Assembly (NCBI RefSeq): GCF_018986735.1
Contig: NZ_CP065521.1
Span: 1,240,001 to 1,304,000 of the forward strand
Direction of reading: 5' to 3'
DNA: 64,000 bases
DNA from: Schaalia sp. 19OD2882
Lineage (GTDB): Bacteria > Actinomycetota > Actinomycetes > Actinomycetales > Actinomycetaceae
Under the pieces are notes generated by a model. It was given only the letters and a program-made list of their open reading frames with translations, made no database searches and was not told the DNA's origin. Both the position numbers and the translations under genes were made by a program. Position 1 is the first letter of the stretch; each line of letters starts with the position of its first letter. Of this stretch, positions 16,699 to 28,295 are shown piece after piece.

Positions 16699-17016
16699 TC
16701 AGGAAATCGGGAAGTCGGTGTCGAAACCCTCGGCGCCCTCGCCGATGGTGGGGATCCACTCACGGACACGACGCTGGACGATGAAGCCCTGGACGTTGAA
16801 CGGGTCCTCCTCCAGGTGTGCCGCGGCAGCGGCGGCCGAGTCGGCGTGAAGGATGATGAGCGCCCCTTCCTCGCTGCCCTCGCGGAGCCACCCGGAGGCC
16901 ACCAGGACGCCCTTCGCATTGAGGTCGCGAAGGAATTGACGGTGTGCGGGGCGGAAGGTCTGCAGCAGGGAGGCGAGGGAATGGTCGTAGGTGTACTCGA
17001 TCACGTAGAGGGCCAT
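16699..17016 (-). CDS. YciI-like protein (copy 2)
   Basis: A 105-residue paralogue of the YciI protein at 15412. Both share VIEYTYD/VEYVYD, RPxHR, GVxVASG, the ADSA helix, EDPF/KDPF and VREWxPxIG. This copy has an extra acidic tail (EGAEGFDTDFPIS) and carries Ala-His (PAHRQF) where the other has Asp-His (PDHRAY), so one member of a possible active-site pair differs. ATG 17016 lies 6 nt after a CATAAT box on the minus strand. The gene is divergent from uvrA, sharing an 85-bp promoter region that holds an SOS-like palindrome. Confidence 0.85.
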   Translation of the reverse strand: MALYVIEYTYDHSLASLLQTFRPAHRQFLRDLNAKGVLVASGWLREGSEEGALIILHADSAAAAAAHLEEDPFNVQGFIVQRRVREWIPTIGEGAEGFDTDFPIS

Positions 17017-17022
17017 GGGCAC

Positions 17023-17028
17023 ATTATG
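17023..17028 (-). promoter_or_regulatory. -10 box of YciI copy 2, leaderless
   Basis: CATAAT on the minus strand ends 6 nt before ATG 17016, so the transcript probably starts at the start codon. Confidence 0.5.
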
Positions 17029-17054
17029 ACCTGAGCGACTTCTCCCCGGCGATG

Positions 17055-17066
17055 GAACAGGTGTGC
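17055..17066. promoter_or_regulatory. Putative LexA/SOS box before uvrA
   Basis: GAACAGGTGTGC, continuing as GCGA, differs from the uvrB element only in the spacer and outer base, and matches GAAC-N4-GTTC at 7 of 8 core positions. It is 36 bp before the uvrA start and also near the divergent YciI promoter. Confidence 0.6.
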
Positions 17067-17089
17067 GATTGGGGAGGCGCCGGCAGAGG

Positions 17090-17095
17090 TAGGAT
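17090..17095 (+). promoter_or_regulatory. -10 box of uvrA, leaderless
   Basis: TAGGAT is followed by a 6-nt gap and GTG 17102. No Shine-Dalgarno sequence precedes this GTG. Confidence 0.6.
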
Positions 17096-17101
17096 CGCTG
17101 G

Positions 17102-19963
<2,862 letters not shown>

Positions 19964-20001
19964 GACGTGAGGACGAGTCCTGCCCGGGTGTCACGCGTGG
20001 G

Positions 20002-20730
20002 TCAGGACTTGGCTTCCGTGGTCCTCATGTGGATCTCGTCGATGCTCGCACCCGCAGGCATGTCGACGGCAGCACGCACCGCGCGTGCCACGTCCAGCGG
20101 CGACATGTGGTCCGCAGGGTCGTAGCCTCGACCTGCTTGGGTCTGCAGGGCGACTTGCATGTCGGTGTCGATGCGGCCCGGGTGGACGGCGGTGACGCGG
20201 ATGCGGCCTCGTTCCTGTTCCCTGACGCATTCGGTGAGGGCGCGCAGTGCCCACTTCGACGCCGTGTAGGCGACCTGGCCCGGGTAGATCCGCACTCCGG
20301 CCCCCGAGTTGACCAGGATCAACGTGCCCGCGGACGCCCGCAGCACGGGCAGGGCCAGTCGCGTGAGGTCGGCGACCGCAACGACATTGACCTCGAAGGT
20401 GGAACGCCACAGGGACCGGTCGGAGGCCTCGATGTCGGCATGCGTGGCCACCCCTGCGTTGTGGACGAGGACGTCCATCCTGCCGACCCGGGCCGCCGCT
20501 TCGGCAAAAGCTCTGGCGAGGGCCTCCTCGTCGGCGAGGTCCGCAACGAAAGGGGATGCACTGGGCAACTCCGCAACGACCCGCGCCACTGCCGACAGCT
20601 CACGCCCGCCGACGAGGACGTGATGGTCCCGGCCGAGTTCCCGGGCGATCGCCAGCCTCAGCCCTCGAGTGGCGCCGGTGACGAGAGCCACGGGCGGCGC
20701 CCCGCGAGCAGATGTGGTCACCTCAGCCAC
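20002..20730 (-). CDS. Short-chain dehydrogenase/reductase
   Basis: A 242-residue classical SDR. It has the cofactor loop TGATRGLRLA near residue 18, GGREL after the second strand (favouring NADPH), NAG (HNAGVA), the catalytic Ser in NSGAG, and the YTASK catalytic pair, followed by HPGRIDTDM. GTG 20730 begins one base after the stop of the upstream acyl-CoA synthetase, so the gene is translationally linked to the two synthetases and probably acts on a fatty-acid-derived carbonyl or alcohol. Its exact substrate is not readable. It ends 38 bp from the convergent uvrA stop. Confidence 0.9.
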   Translation of the reverse strand: MAEVTTSARGAPPVALVTGATRGLRLAIARELGRDHHVLVGGRELSAVARVVAELPSASPFVADLADEEALARAFAEAAARVGRMDVLVHNAGVATHADIEASDRSLWRSTFEVNVVAVADLTRLALPVLRASAGTLILVNSGAGVRIYPGQVAYTASKWALRALTECVREQERGRIRVTAVHPGRIDTDMQVALQTQAGRGYDPADHMSPLDVARAVRAAVDMPAGASIDEIHMRTTEAKS

Positions 20731-20731
20731 C

Positions 20732-22666
20732 TCACCGCCCCTGTTCGGCGGCGCCGTCGGCGTAGAGGGCGTCGACCTCGTCTTCGAAGTCCCACAGGAC
20801 CAGACTACGCTTGAGCTTGAGCGAGGGAGTCAGATAGCCGTTCTCGACCGTGAACGCCGCATTGATGATCCGGTAGCGACGGATCGACTCGGCCCGTGAC
20901 ACCTTCCGATTCGCCTTGGCGATGGCCTTTTCCAGGGACTCGCGTACGATCGGCAGGTCGGCGGCGCGCTCCGGATCCAGGCCCTCCGCGCCCTCGATCC
21001 CCTTCGCCTTGAGCCACAAGGGCAACATCTCCGGGTCCAAGGTGATGAGGGCTCCGATGTAGGGCCGTTGGTCACCGACCGCGATGACGTGGGAGATCAG
21101 CGGATGGGTCTGCAGGGAGTCCTCCAGCACCTCAGGTGAGACGTTCTTTCCGCCGGCGGTGACGATGAGTTCCTTCTTGCGACCGGTGATGCGCAGGTGG
21201 CCCGAGTCGTCGAAGGCCCCCAGGTCGCCGGAGCGGAACCAGCCGTCGACGAAGGCCGCTTCGGTCTCTTCGGGCAGGTTGTGGTAGCCGCGGGTCACGC
21301 ACACGCCCTTCATGAGGATCTCCCCGTCCTCGGCGATGCGGATCTGGTTGCCGGGCCATGGGAAACCGACGGAGTCCGGAGGGAAGTCGTCGGGCCACTC
21401 GACGGTGATGGGGCCGGTGGTCTCCGACAGGCCGTAGCCCTGAAGCAGGGTGAGGCCAAGGCCCCTGTAGAAGTGGGCGAGGTCGGCCGCCAGGGGCGCA
21501 CCGCCGCAGATGATCGTGTGCAGATTCGGCCCCAGTGCGGCCTTCACCTTGCCCAAGGCGACGGCGTCGGCGGCACGCATGCGCACGCGAAGAGCGAAAT
21601 TCGGGCCGGGGGAGGCCTGCAGCGCGGGGTCCTGGACACGGGTGGTGTCCGACGAGGTCGACCCGGTGGTGCCGACCCTTTCGATCTCCTTCGCACCCGC
21701 GTAGGCGGTGGCGTGGGACATCTGCCGGGCCTGGCGCGCCGCCCACGAGAAGACCCGGCCCTTGAAGCCCCCTCCCGCCTTGGCGGTGGCGGAGTTGAAG
21801 ACCTTTTCCAGGACACGCGGGACCACCAGGAGCATGGTCGGCTTGAAGGTCGCGATGTCGGAGAGCAGGTTAGAGGTGTCCGGCACGAAGGCCACACGGC
21901 CCTTGCCAGCGAGCATCGCGTACATGACGAAGCGCGCCAGGGAGTGCGCCACGGGCAGGAACAACAGGGTCCGGGCCTTCGTGGAGTCGACGAGCTCCGG
22001 AAGGAAGTCGAAGGCCTGGATGAAGGACTCGATGAAGTTCCCATGGGTCAGGACGATGCCCTTCGGCTGACCCGTCGTGCCCGAGGTGTAGATGATGGTG
22101 GCCGGGTCGGCAAGGCACTGGGCCTCCACCCGCCTGTCGATCTCCTCAGGGGAGACCTCACGGGCCGCGGTTGCCAAGGTCCTCTCGGCGCCTGTGTCGA
22201 AGGACAGGATCATGCGCACGCGTTCGGTGGCCACGGAGCGGACAAGGTCGGCCTGCTGCGAGGTGGCGGTGACGACGATGCTGACGTCCGCGTCGACGAG
22301 GATGTGTTCGATCTGCGCCGCCGAGTCCGTCTCGTAGATGGGGACGGTCACGGCGCCGCAGGACAGGGCCGCCAGATCGATCAGTGCCCATTCGTACGAG
22401 GTCGGGGCGAGGATCGCCAAGTGGTCGCCGGGGCGCAGACCGGAGCCGGCGAGACCCCTGGCGATGTCTTCGACGTGGCGGACGAATTCGTCGATGGTGA
22501 CCTCACGCCATCCTCCGACGCCGCTGCGCTTTTCGATCGCCACCCGCCCGGGGTGTTCCTTGGCCCGCTTGCGCATCATGGTGGGCAGGTTCCACGAGGG
22601 GTCGGCCTTGCGGAAAGGAGGGATCTCCCAGGTGGTCTCGTCGAGCTGGCGGAGCAGGGGCATCAT
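20732..22666 (-). CDS. Long-chain acyl-CoA synthetase (FadD15-like), second of tandem pair
   Basis: A 644-residue AMP-binding enzyme that activates fatty acids to acyl-CoA through an acyl-adenylate. It shows the P-loop IIYTSGTTGQPKGIVLTH, the GYGLSETTGP adenine-site motif, the DGWFRSGDLG hinge, RKKELIVTAGGKNVSPE, and the C-terminal lysine region AKANRKVSRAESI. ATG 22666 has GGAG 6 nt upstream and forms ATGATG with the stop of the preceding synthetase. Compared with its neighbour it has an insertion around residues 325-350 (GSTSSDTTRVQDPALQASPG), a likely flexible loop. Such enzymes feed exogenous fatty acids into phospholipids or oxidation; no beta-oxidation genes are visible here. Confidence 0.93.
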   Translation of the reverse strand: MMPLLRQLDETTWEIPPFRKADPSWNLPTMMRKRAKEHPGRVAIEKRSGVGGWREVTIDEFVRHVEDIARGLAGSGLRPGDHLAILAPTSYEWALIDLAALSCGAVTVPIYETDSAAQIEHILVDADVSIVVTATSQQADLVRSVATERVRMILSFDTGAERTLATAAREVSPEEIDRRVEAQCLADPATIIYTSGTTGQPKGIVLTHGNFIESFIQAFDFLPELVDSTKARTLLFLPVAHSLARFVMYAMLAGKGRVAFVPDTSNLLSDIATFKPTMLLVVPRVLEKVFNSATAKAGGGFKGRVFSWAARQARQMSHATAYAGAKEIERVGTTGSTSSDTTRVQDPALQASPGPNFALRVRMRAADAVALGKVKAALGPNLHTIICGGAPLAADLAHFYRGLGLTLLQGYGLSETTGPITVEWPDDFPPDSVGFPWPGNQIRIAEDGEILMKGVCVTRGYHNLPEETEAAFVDGWFRSGDLGAFDDSGHLRITGRKKELIVTAGGKNVSPEVLEDSLQTHPLISHVIAVGDQRPYIGALITLDPEMLPLWLKAKGIEGAEGLDPERAADLPIVRESLEKAIAKANRKVSRAESIRRYRIINAAFTVENGYLTPSLKLKRSLVLWDFEDEVDALYADGAAEQGR

Positions 22667-24489
22667 CGATCTCCTTCGCGGGCGCCTTCGGCGTAGAGGG
22701 CGTCGACTTCGTGGGCGTAGTCCTTGAGCACCGCGGATCTGCGGAGTTTCAAGGACGGGGTCATGTACCCGTTCTCGACGGTGAAGACCGCGTCGACGAT
22801 GCGGAAGCGGCGGATCGACTCTGCTCGTGAGACCGCGCTGTTGGCGCGCGCGATCGCCTTGTCCAGTGATTCGCGCACGGCCGGCAGGTCGGCCGCGTGG
22901 GCTGCGTCGACCGGGGCGAGCCCGTGGTTGCGCAGCCAGGTCGGCAACATCTCCTGGTCCAGGGTGATGAGGGCTCCGATGTAGGGGCGTGCTTCACCGA
23001 CGACGATGACATTGGCGATGAGCGGATGTGTGGCAAGGGAGTCTTCGAGGATTTCCGGTGAGACGTTCTTGCCTCCGGCGGTGACGATGAGTTCCTTCTT
23101 GCGGCCGGTGATCGTCAACTGGCCCTTGCGGGAGATGGAGCCGAGGTCGCCGGTGTGGAACCACCCGTCCTCGATGGCCTGGGCGGTCTCCGAGGGAAGG
23201 TTCCAGTAGCCCTGCATGACGGAGACGCCTTTGACGAGGATTTCTCCGTCGCGCGAGATGCGCAGCCTGTTGCCGGGCAGGACCAGGCCGACCGTTCCCG
23301 CGGGGTTCGCGCCGGGCCGTTGGACGGAGATGGGGCCGGTGGTCTCCGACAATCCGTATCCCTGGAGGACGGTGAGTCCCGTGCCGACGAAGAACCGGAA
23401 CAGATCGGTGGCCAGGGGCGCTCCGCCGCAGACGATGAACTTCATGTTCGGGCCCAGGACGTCGCGGATCTTGCCGAGCACGAGTCTGTCGGCGATCCGG
23501 TGACGCAGGCGAAGTGCCGGCGAGGGGCCCAAGGCGTGCTCGGAACCGGCCGACCAGTCGCGGGCCTGTTTGGCGGACCAGGAGAACATGCGCCCCTTGA
23601 GGCCGCCTCCGGCTTTGGCCGCGGCCGCGTTGTAGACCTTCTCCAGAACCCTTGGTACGGCCAGGAGGACGCTGGGTTTGAATGCGGCGATGTCGCGGAG
23701 AAGGTTCTTCACGTCGGGCGAGAAGGCCATGACCCCACGCCCGGAGAGGATGAGATGCATGATGTAACGCGCAAGGACGTGGGCCAGCGGCAGGAAGAGC
23801 AACAGGCGGGTCTCGGGGTTCTCGACGATCTCCGGCAGGATCTGTCGGGCCGACTCGACGGTCCCCACGAAGTTGCGGTGGGTCAGGGTCACGCCCTTGG
23901 GGCGGCCCGTGGTCCCCGAGGTGTAGATGATGGTGGCCACGTCATCCAGGTCCAGGCGCGACAGACGCTGCTCGACGGCGCTGGGCGGAATGGTCTTCGC
24001 TGCGCCCTGGAGTTCACGCATGAAGCCCTTGTCCAGTGCCGCCACGCTGCGCACCGACGGGGTGCGGACGGTCTGGACCAGTTCGGCCTGCTGGGTGGTG
24101 GCGGTGACGACCTCGACCACGGAGGCGTCGGAGAGGATGTGGGCGATCTGTTCGGCGGAGTCCGACTCGTAGATCGGGACGGTGATCGCTCCGACGGAGA
24201 GGATCGCGAGGTCCAGGAGCATCCATTCGTACGAGGTGGAAGACAAGATGGCGACCGCTTCGCCCGGGCGGATCCCACGTCCCACGAGGCCGCGTGCCAA
24301 GGTCTGGACCTCGACCTGCAATTCGTCGGCGGTGATCTTCCGGCTGGCGCCGACCTCGTCGGTGCGGATGACGGCGACGTCTTTCGGGTGCCTGCGGGCG
24401 CGCCGTGCGAGCAGAGCGGGAACCGTGTCGCGTCGGTCAAGGGTGAACCTGATCTTTTCGGACCAGGAACCGTCGCGGTGTCGTCTCAT
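22663..24489 (-). CDS. Long-chain acyl-CoA synthetase (FadD15-like), first of tandem pair
   Basis: A 608-residue paralogue of the following gene, with the same order of motifs: IIYTSGTTGRPKGVTLTH, GYGLSETTGPIS, DGWFHTGDLG, RKKELIVTAGGKNVSPE and the C-terminal ARANSAVSRAESI. The two proteins are alike end to end, so they probably arose by tandem duplication and then diverged, mostly in the central loop. The genes overlap by 4 bp. ATG 24489 is the first in-frame start before conserved sequence. The operon runs synthetase, synthetase, SDR. The 187-bp gap upstream holds the glnA terminator, so the operon has its own promoter there. Confidence 0.93.
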   Translation of the reverse strand: MRRHRDGSWSEKIRFTLDRRDTVPALLARRARRHPKDVAVIRTDEVGASRKITADELQVEVQTLARGLVGRGIRPGEAVAILSSTSYEWMLLDLAILSVGAITVPIYESDSAEQIAHILSDASVVEVVTATTQQAELVQTVRTPSVRSVAALDKGFMRELQGAAKTIPPSAVEQRLSRLDLDDVATIIYTSGTTGRPKGVTLTHRNFVGTVESARQILPEIVENPETRLLLFLPLAHVLARYIMHLILSGRGVMAFSPDVKNLLRDIAAFKPSVLLAVPRVLEKVYNAAAAKAGGGLKGRMFSWSAKQARDWSAGSEHALGPSPALRLRHRIADRLVLGKIRDVLGPNMKFIVCGGAPLATDLFRFFVGTGLTVLQGYGLSETTGPISVQRPGANPAGTVGLVLPGNRLRISRDGEILVKGVSVMQGYWNLPSETAQAIEDGWFHTGDLGSISRKGQLTITGRKKELIVTAGGKNVSPEILEDSLATHPLIANVIVVGEARPYIGALITLDQEMLPTWLRNHGLAPVDAAHAADLPAVRESLDKAIARANSAVSRAESIRRFRIVDAVFTVENGYMTPSLKLRRSAVLKDYAHEVDALYAEGAREGDR

Positions 24490-24612
24490 GTCTACCCCTC
24501 CCGCGGGTGGCGTCGGTCAGTGCCCGAGGCCGAGGATCGGCCCCGTAGAAGTCTAGTGCGAGCAGAAGCGCCGGGTGGATGCACCCGTGCATCGAGGTGG
24601 GCAAGCGGGTGG

Positions 24613-24645
24613 AAAAGGACCCCGCAGGTACGCCCTGCGGGGTCC
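24613..24645 (-). terminator. Intrinsic terminator of glnA
   Basis: A perfect 12-bp stem, GGACCCCGCAGG at 24617-24628 and CCTGCGGGGTCC at 24634-24645, with a 5-nt loop. On the minus strand it is followed by TTTT, and it sits 32 bp past the glnA stop. Confidence 0.85.
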
Positions 24646-24676
24646 GGGTGAGGAAGGGCCGTGCTCGGCCGGCCGC

Positions 24677-26101
24677 TCACAGGTCGTAGTAGAGCTCGTA
24701 CTCGAAGGGGTGGGGGTAGGCCCGCATGGGTGCCACCTCATTGACCTCCTTGTACTCCAGCCACGTGTCGATCAGGTCCTGGGTGAAGACTTCGCCTTCG
24801 GTGAGGAACTCGTGGTCCTGGCGAAGGGCCTCCAACGCCGCCTCCAAGGAGTGGGGGAGCTTGGCGATGTCGTGGTACTCGGCCGGCGGAAGCTCGTAGA
24901 GGTCCTTGTCGATGGGGGCTGTCGGCTCGATTCGACGGCGGATGCCGTCGATGCCGGCCATGAGACATGCGGAGAAGGCCAGGTACGGGTTGGCCGAGGG
25001 GTCGGGTACGCGGTACTCGACACGCTTGGCCTTCGGCGAGGTGCCGGTGACGGGAATGCGAATGCAGGCCGAGCGATTTCGGGCCGAGTACACGAGGTTG
25101 ATGGGCGCTTCGAAACCGGGCACGAGACGACGGAAGGAATTCACGGAGGGGTTCGTGAAGGCCAGGAGGGCCGGTGCATGGTCCAACAGGCCGCCGATGA
25201 ACCAACGCGCCGTGTCGGACAGGGACCCGTAGCCGCTCTCGTCGTAGAAGAGGGGTTCGCCTTCCTTCCACAGGGACAGGTGGGTGTGCATGCCCGAACC
25301 GTTGTCGCCGTGGACGGGCTTGGGCATGAAGGTCGCCGTGTGCCCGAACTCGATGGCCGTGTTCTTGATGACGTACTTGAACTTCATCATGTCGTCGGCC
25401 GCACGCTGCAGGGTGGCGAAACGGTAGTTGATCTCCTGTTGGCCGGCCGAGCCGACCTCGTGGTGGGCGCGTTCGACGACCAGACCGACCTCGGCCAGAC
25501 GACGCGACATGACGTCGCGCACGTCAGCGAACTTGTCGGAGGGGGTCACGGGGAAGTAGCCGCCTTTGATGCGGGTCTTGTAGCCGAGGTTCCCGCCTTC
25601 CTCCGCGCGGCCCGTGTTCCAGTGGGCGGCGCAGGAGTCCACGGAGAAGAAGCTGTGCTGCGGGGTGACCTCGTAGCGCACGTCGTCGAAGAGGAAGAAC
25701 TCCGCTTCGGCCCCGATGAAGCACTGGTCGGCGATGCCCGTGGAACGCAGGTGCGCCTCCGCCTTGGCGGCGACCTGACGGGGGTCGCGTGAGAAGGGGT
25801 CGTCGGTGAAGGGGTCGACGATGGAGAAGATGATGACCAAGGTCTTGGCCGCGCGGAAAGGATCGACGAAGCACGAGGTGATGTCCGGGATGAGCTTCAT
25901 GTCGGACTCGTGGATGGCCGTGAAGCCGCGGATCGACGACCCGTCGAACATGAGGCCGTCCTCGAGGGCGCTGCCTGTGAACTCACTGGCCGGGACCGTG
26001 AAGTGCTGCTGGACGCCGGGCAGGTCGCAGAAGCGCACATCGATGTATTCGACTGCCTCCTTTTCGATGTACTCGATGACCTCGCTGGGGCTGGTGAACA
26101 T
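24677..26101 (-). CDS. glnA: Glutamine synthetase type I
   Basis: A 474-residue GSI subunit that makes glutamine from glutamate, ammonia and ATP as a dodecamer. Signature sequences include [20 protein letters not shown], the ATP site around [10 protein letters not shown], and NRSACIRIP. Tyr402 in DLYELPP is at the adenylylation site, so activity is probably controlled by GlnE and PII; the length and this Tyr mark the GSI-beta class. ATG 26101 is preceded by AGGAAGGAC. A TACACT -10-like box lies at 26187-26192 on the minus strand, about 90 bp upstream. It is a single-gene unit with a strong terminator, divergent from uvrC. Confidence 0.97.
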   Translation of the reverse strand: MFTSPSEVIEYIEKEAVEYIDVRFCDLPGVQQHFTVPASEFTGSALEDGLMFDGSSIRGFTAIHESDMKLIPDITSCFVDPFRAAKTLVIIFSIVDPFTDDPFSRDPRQVAAKAEAHLRSTGIADQCFIGAEAEFFLFDDVRYEVTPQHSFFSVDSCAAHWNTGRAEEGGNLGYKTRIKGGYFPVTPSDKFADVRDVMSRRLAEVGLVVERAHHEVGSAGQQEINYRFATLQRAADDMMKFKYVIKNTAIEFGHTATFMPKPVHGDNGSGMHTHLSLWKEGEPLFYDESGYGSLSDTARWFIGGLLDHAPALLAFTNPSVNSFRRLVPGFEAPINLVYSARNRSACIRIPVTGTSPKAKRVEYRVPDPSANPYLAFSACLMAGIDGIRRRIEPTAPIDKDLYELPPAEYHDIAKLPHSLEAALEALRQDHEFLTEGEVFTQDLIDTWLEYKEVNEVAPMRAYPHPFEYELYYDL

Positions 26102-26186
26102 GTCCTGTCCTTCCTGGCGGGAACCCGGGCGCCATCTGTCGGCGAATGACGTGGGGTCAAAGATTCGTCAATGTGCGCCAAAGGGA

Positions 26187-26192
26187 AGTGTA
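26187..26192 (-). promoter_or_regulatory. Possible -10 box of glnA
   Basis: TACACT on the minus strand would give a leader of about 80 nt before the AGGAAGG ribosome site of glnA. The -35 is not obvious. Confidence 0.4.
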
Positions 26193-26246
26193 GTGGACCA
26201 TGGAGGGCGCCTCTCGGGGCCCGTCCGTATCGTGACGTGGCCCGAG

Positions 26247-26252
26247 TATCCT
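26247..26252 (+). promoter_or_regulatory. -10 box of uvrC, leaderless
   Basis: TATCCT ends 6 nt before GTG 26259, and no ribosome site is present. Confidence 0.55.
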
Positions 26253-26258
26253 TGACGG

Positions 26259-28295
26259 GTGCCAGACCCCTCGACGTATCGACCTCGCACGGGTGACATC
26301 CCCACGAGCCCGGGTGTCTACCGATTCAGGGACGAGCAGGGCAGGGTGATCTACGTCGGCAAGGCGAAGAACCTGCGTTCGCGGCTGACCAACTACTTCC
26401 AGGACCTCGCCAACCTTCACCCGCGCACCCAGCAGATGGTCACCACCGCCTCCGGCGTCCAGTGGACGGTGGTCAACTCCGAGATCGAGGCCCTCACCCT
26501 GGAGTTCCAGTGGATCAAGGAGTTCGACCCGCGTTTCAACGTCATGTACAAGGACGACAAGTCCTACCCGTACCTGTCGGTGACCATGGGGGAGCGTTTC
26601 CCGCGCGTCCAGGTGACACGCCGGGCCAGGAGGCGTGGTGAACGATTCTTCGGCCCCTACGCGCAGGTGTGGGCGATCCGCGAGACCATCGACCTTCTCC
26701 TGCGTGTCTTCCCCGTGCGCACGTGCAGCGCCGGAGTGTTCCAGCGAGCCGGCGCCCAAGGGCGGCCCTGCCTCTTGGGGTACATCGACAAGTGCTCGGC
26801 CCCGTGCGTGGGACGCATCGACGAGGACACCCACCGGGAGCTTGCCGAACAACTGTGCGAGTTCCTGGACGGGCGCACCGGCCCCTTCATCCGCGATCTC
26901 GAAGCACGTATGCGTGAGGCCTCCGCAGCCCTGGATTTCGAGGCCGCAGCACGTCTTCGCGACGACCTCGCCGCCCTGCGCAAGGTCCTCGAACGCAACA
27001 CGGTGGTCCTGGACGACGGCACCGACGCCGACGTCTTCGCCCTGGTGACCGACGAGTTGGACGCCGCAGTCCACGTCTTCCACGTGCGGGGCGGCCGCGT
27101 GCGCGGCACCCGAGGATGGGTGGTCGACCGCAGTGACGGCGCCGACGAGGCCGCCCTCATGGCGCGTCTTCTCGAACAGGTCTACGGTGACCTGCCCCCT
27201 GCCGCCGCGCCCCTGCGGGGACGCCCCACCGGCCGGGCGGCGCCCTCGTCGGTGGACGATGTCGTGCACACTCCCACCCAGGCCCTGCCCCGCGAAGTCC
27301 TCGTCTCGGTGCAACCGGAGGACGCCGACACGCTGGAGCAGTGGCTGACCACATTGCGCGGGGCGAAGGTGCGCCTGCACGTGCCCGCACGCGGGGCCAA
27401 GGCCGGGCTCATGGACCTCGTGAGGAAGAACGCCGTCGAGGCGCTCACCCTGCACCGCACCCGGCGGGCCGGGGACCTCACCCAACGGTCTCGCGCACTC
27501 GAAGAACTGGCCGGGGCCCTCGACCTTCCCGCCGCCCCACTGCGCATCGAGTGCTACGACGTCTCCCACACGGGCGGCACGTTCCAGGTGGCCTCCATGG
27601 TCGTTTTCGAGGACGGTGCCCCGAAGAAGTCCGCCTACCGCACCTTCAACGTGCGCGGGGAGGACGGCAGCGGGGCCAGCGACGACACCGCCGCCATGCG
27701 CGAGGTGCTCCTGCGGCGATTCCGCCGTCTGCTGGCCGAGGAGTCCGGCGTCCAGGGCGAGGACGAGGAAGGGGTCGCGTTCGACTCCGGTCCGGTCGAC
27801 CCCGCCACCGGACGCGCCCGACGCTTCTCCTACCGGCCGGACCTGGTCGTCGTCGACGGCGGCCCACCCCAAGTGGCTTGCGCGCGCGCCGCACTGGATG
27901 AGGCCGGAGTGGACGTGCCGGTGGTGGGACTGGCCAAACGCCTGGAGGAGGTCTGGGTGCCGGGCGACGATTTCCCCGTCGTCCTGCCGCGCACCTCGGC
28001 GGGCCTGTACCTGCTTCAGCACCTGAGGGACGAGTCCCACCGCTTCGCCATCACCAAACACCGCAAACGTCGGACGAAGGGGCAGACCCGCTCCGTGTTG
28101 GATGCGGTGCCGGGGCTGGGCCCCACCCGACAGGCGGCGCTGCTCAGAGCCTTCGGTTCCGTCAAACGCTTGAGGCGGGCCACCGTGGAGGACGTGGCGG
28201 GCGTCAAGGGAATCGGGCCGACCCTGGCGGCGACGGTCCTCGACAGTCTTCGAGAAGGCACAATGGACGACGGCCCGACCACGGAGGAGCGATGA
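26259..28295 (+). CDS. uvrC: Excinuclease ABC subunit C
   Basis: A 678-residue UvrC, the nuclease that makes both incisions in nucleotide excision repair. The N-terminal GIY-YIG domain reads GVYRFRDEQGRVIYVGKAKNLRSR, the UVR motif lies around residues 205-240 (ALDFEAAARLRDDLAAL), and the RNase H-like C-terminal nuclease shows ECYDVSHTGG and VVDGGPPQ. The tandem helix-hairpin-helix DNA-binding end is present (VPGLGPTRQAALL...VKGIGPTLAATV). GTG 26259 starts the conserved protein and lies 6 nt after a -10 box. The stop overlaps purT by 4 bp, so uvrC leads the uvrC-purT-rapZ-yvcK operon. Confidence 0.98.
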   Translation: MPDPSTYRPRTGDIPTSPGVYRFRDEQGRVIYVGKAKNLRSRLTNYFQDLANLHPRTQQMVTTASGVQWTVVNSEIEALTLEFQWIKEFDPRFNVMYKDDKSYPYLSVTMGERFPRVQVTRRARRRGERFFGPYAQVWAIRETIDLLLRVFPVRTCSAGVFQRAGAQGRPCLLGYIDKCSAPCVGRIDEDTHRELAEQLCEFLDGRTGPFIRDLEARMREASAALDFEAAARLRDDLAALRKVLERNTVVLDDGTDADVFALVTDELDAAVHVFHVRGGRVRGTRGWVVDRSDGADEAALMARLLEQVYGDLPPAAAPLRGRPTGRAAPSSVDDVVHTPTQALPREVLVSVQPEDADTLEQWLTTLRGAKVRLHVPARGAKAGLMDLVRKNAVEALTLHRTRRAGDLTQRSRALEELAGALDLPAAPLRIECYDVSHTGGTFQVASMVVFEDGAPKKSAYRTFNVRGEDGSGASDDTAAMREVLLRRFRRLLAEESGVQGEDEEGVAFDSGPVDPATGRARRFSYRPDLVVVDGGPPQVACARAALDEAGVDVPVVGLAKRLEEVWVPGDDFPVVLPRTSAGLYLLQHLRDESHRFAITKHRKRRTKGQTRSVLDAVPGLGPTRQAALLRAFGSVKRLRRATVEDVAGVKGIGPTLAATVLDSLREGTMDDGPTTEER

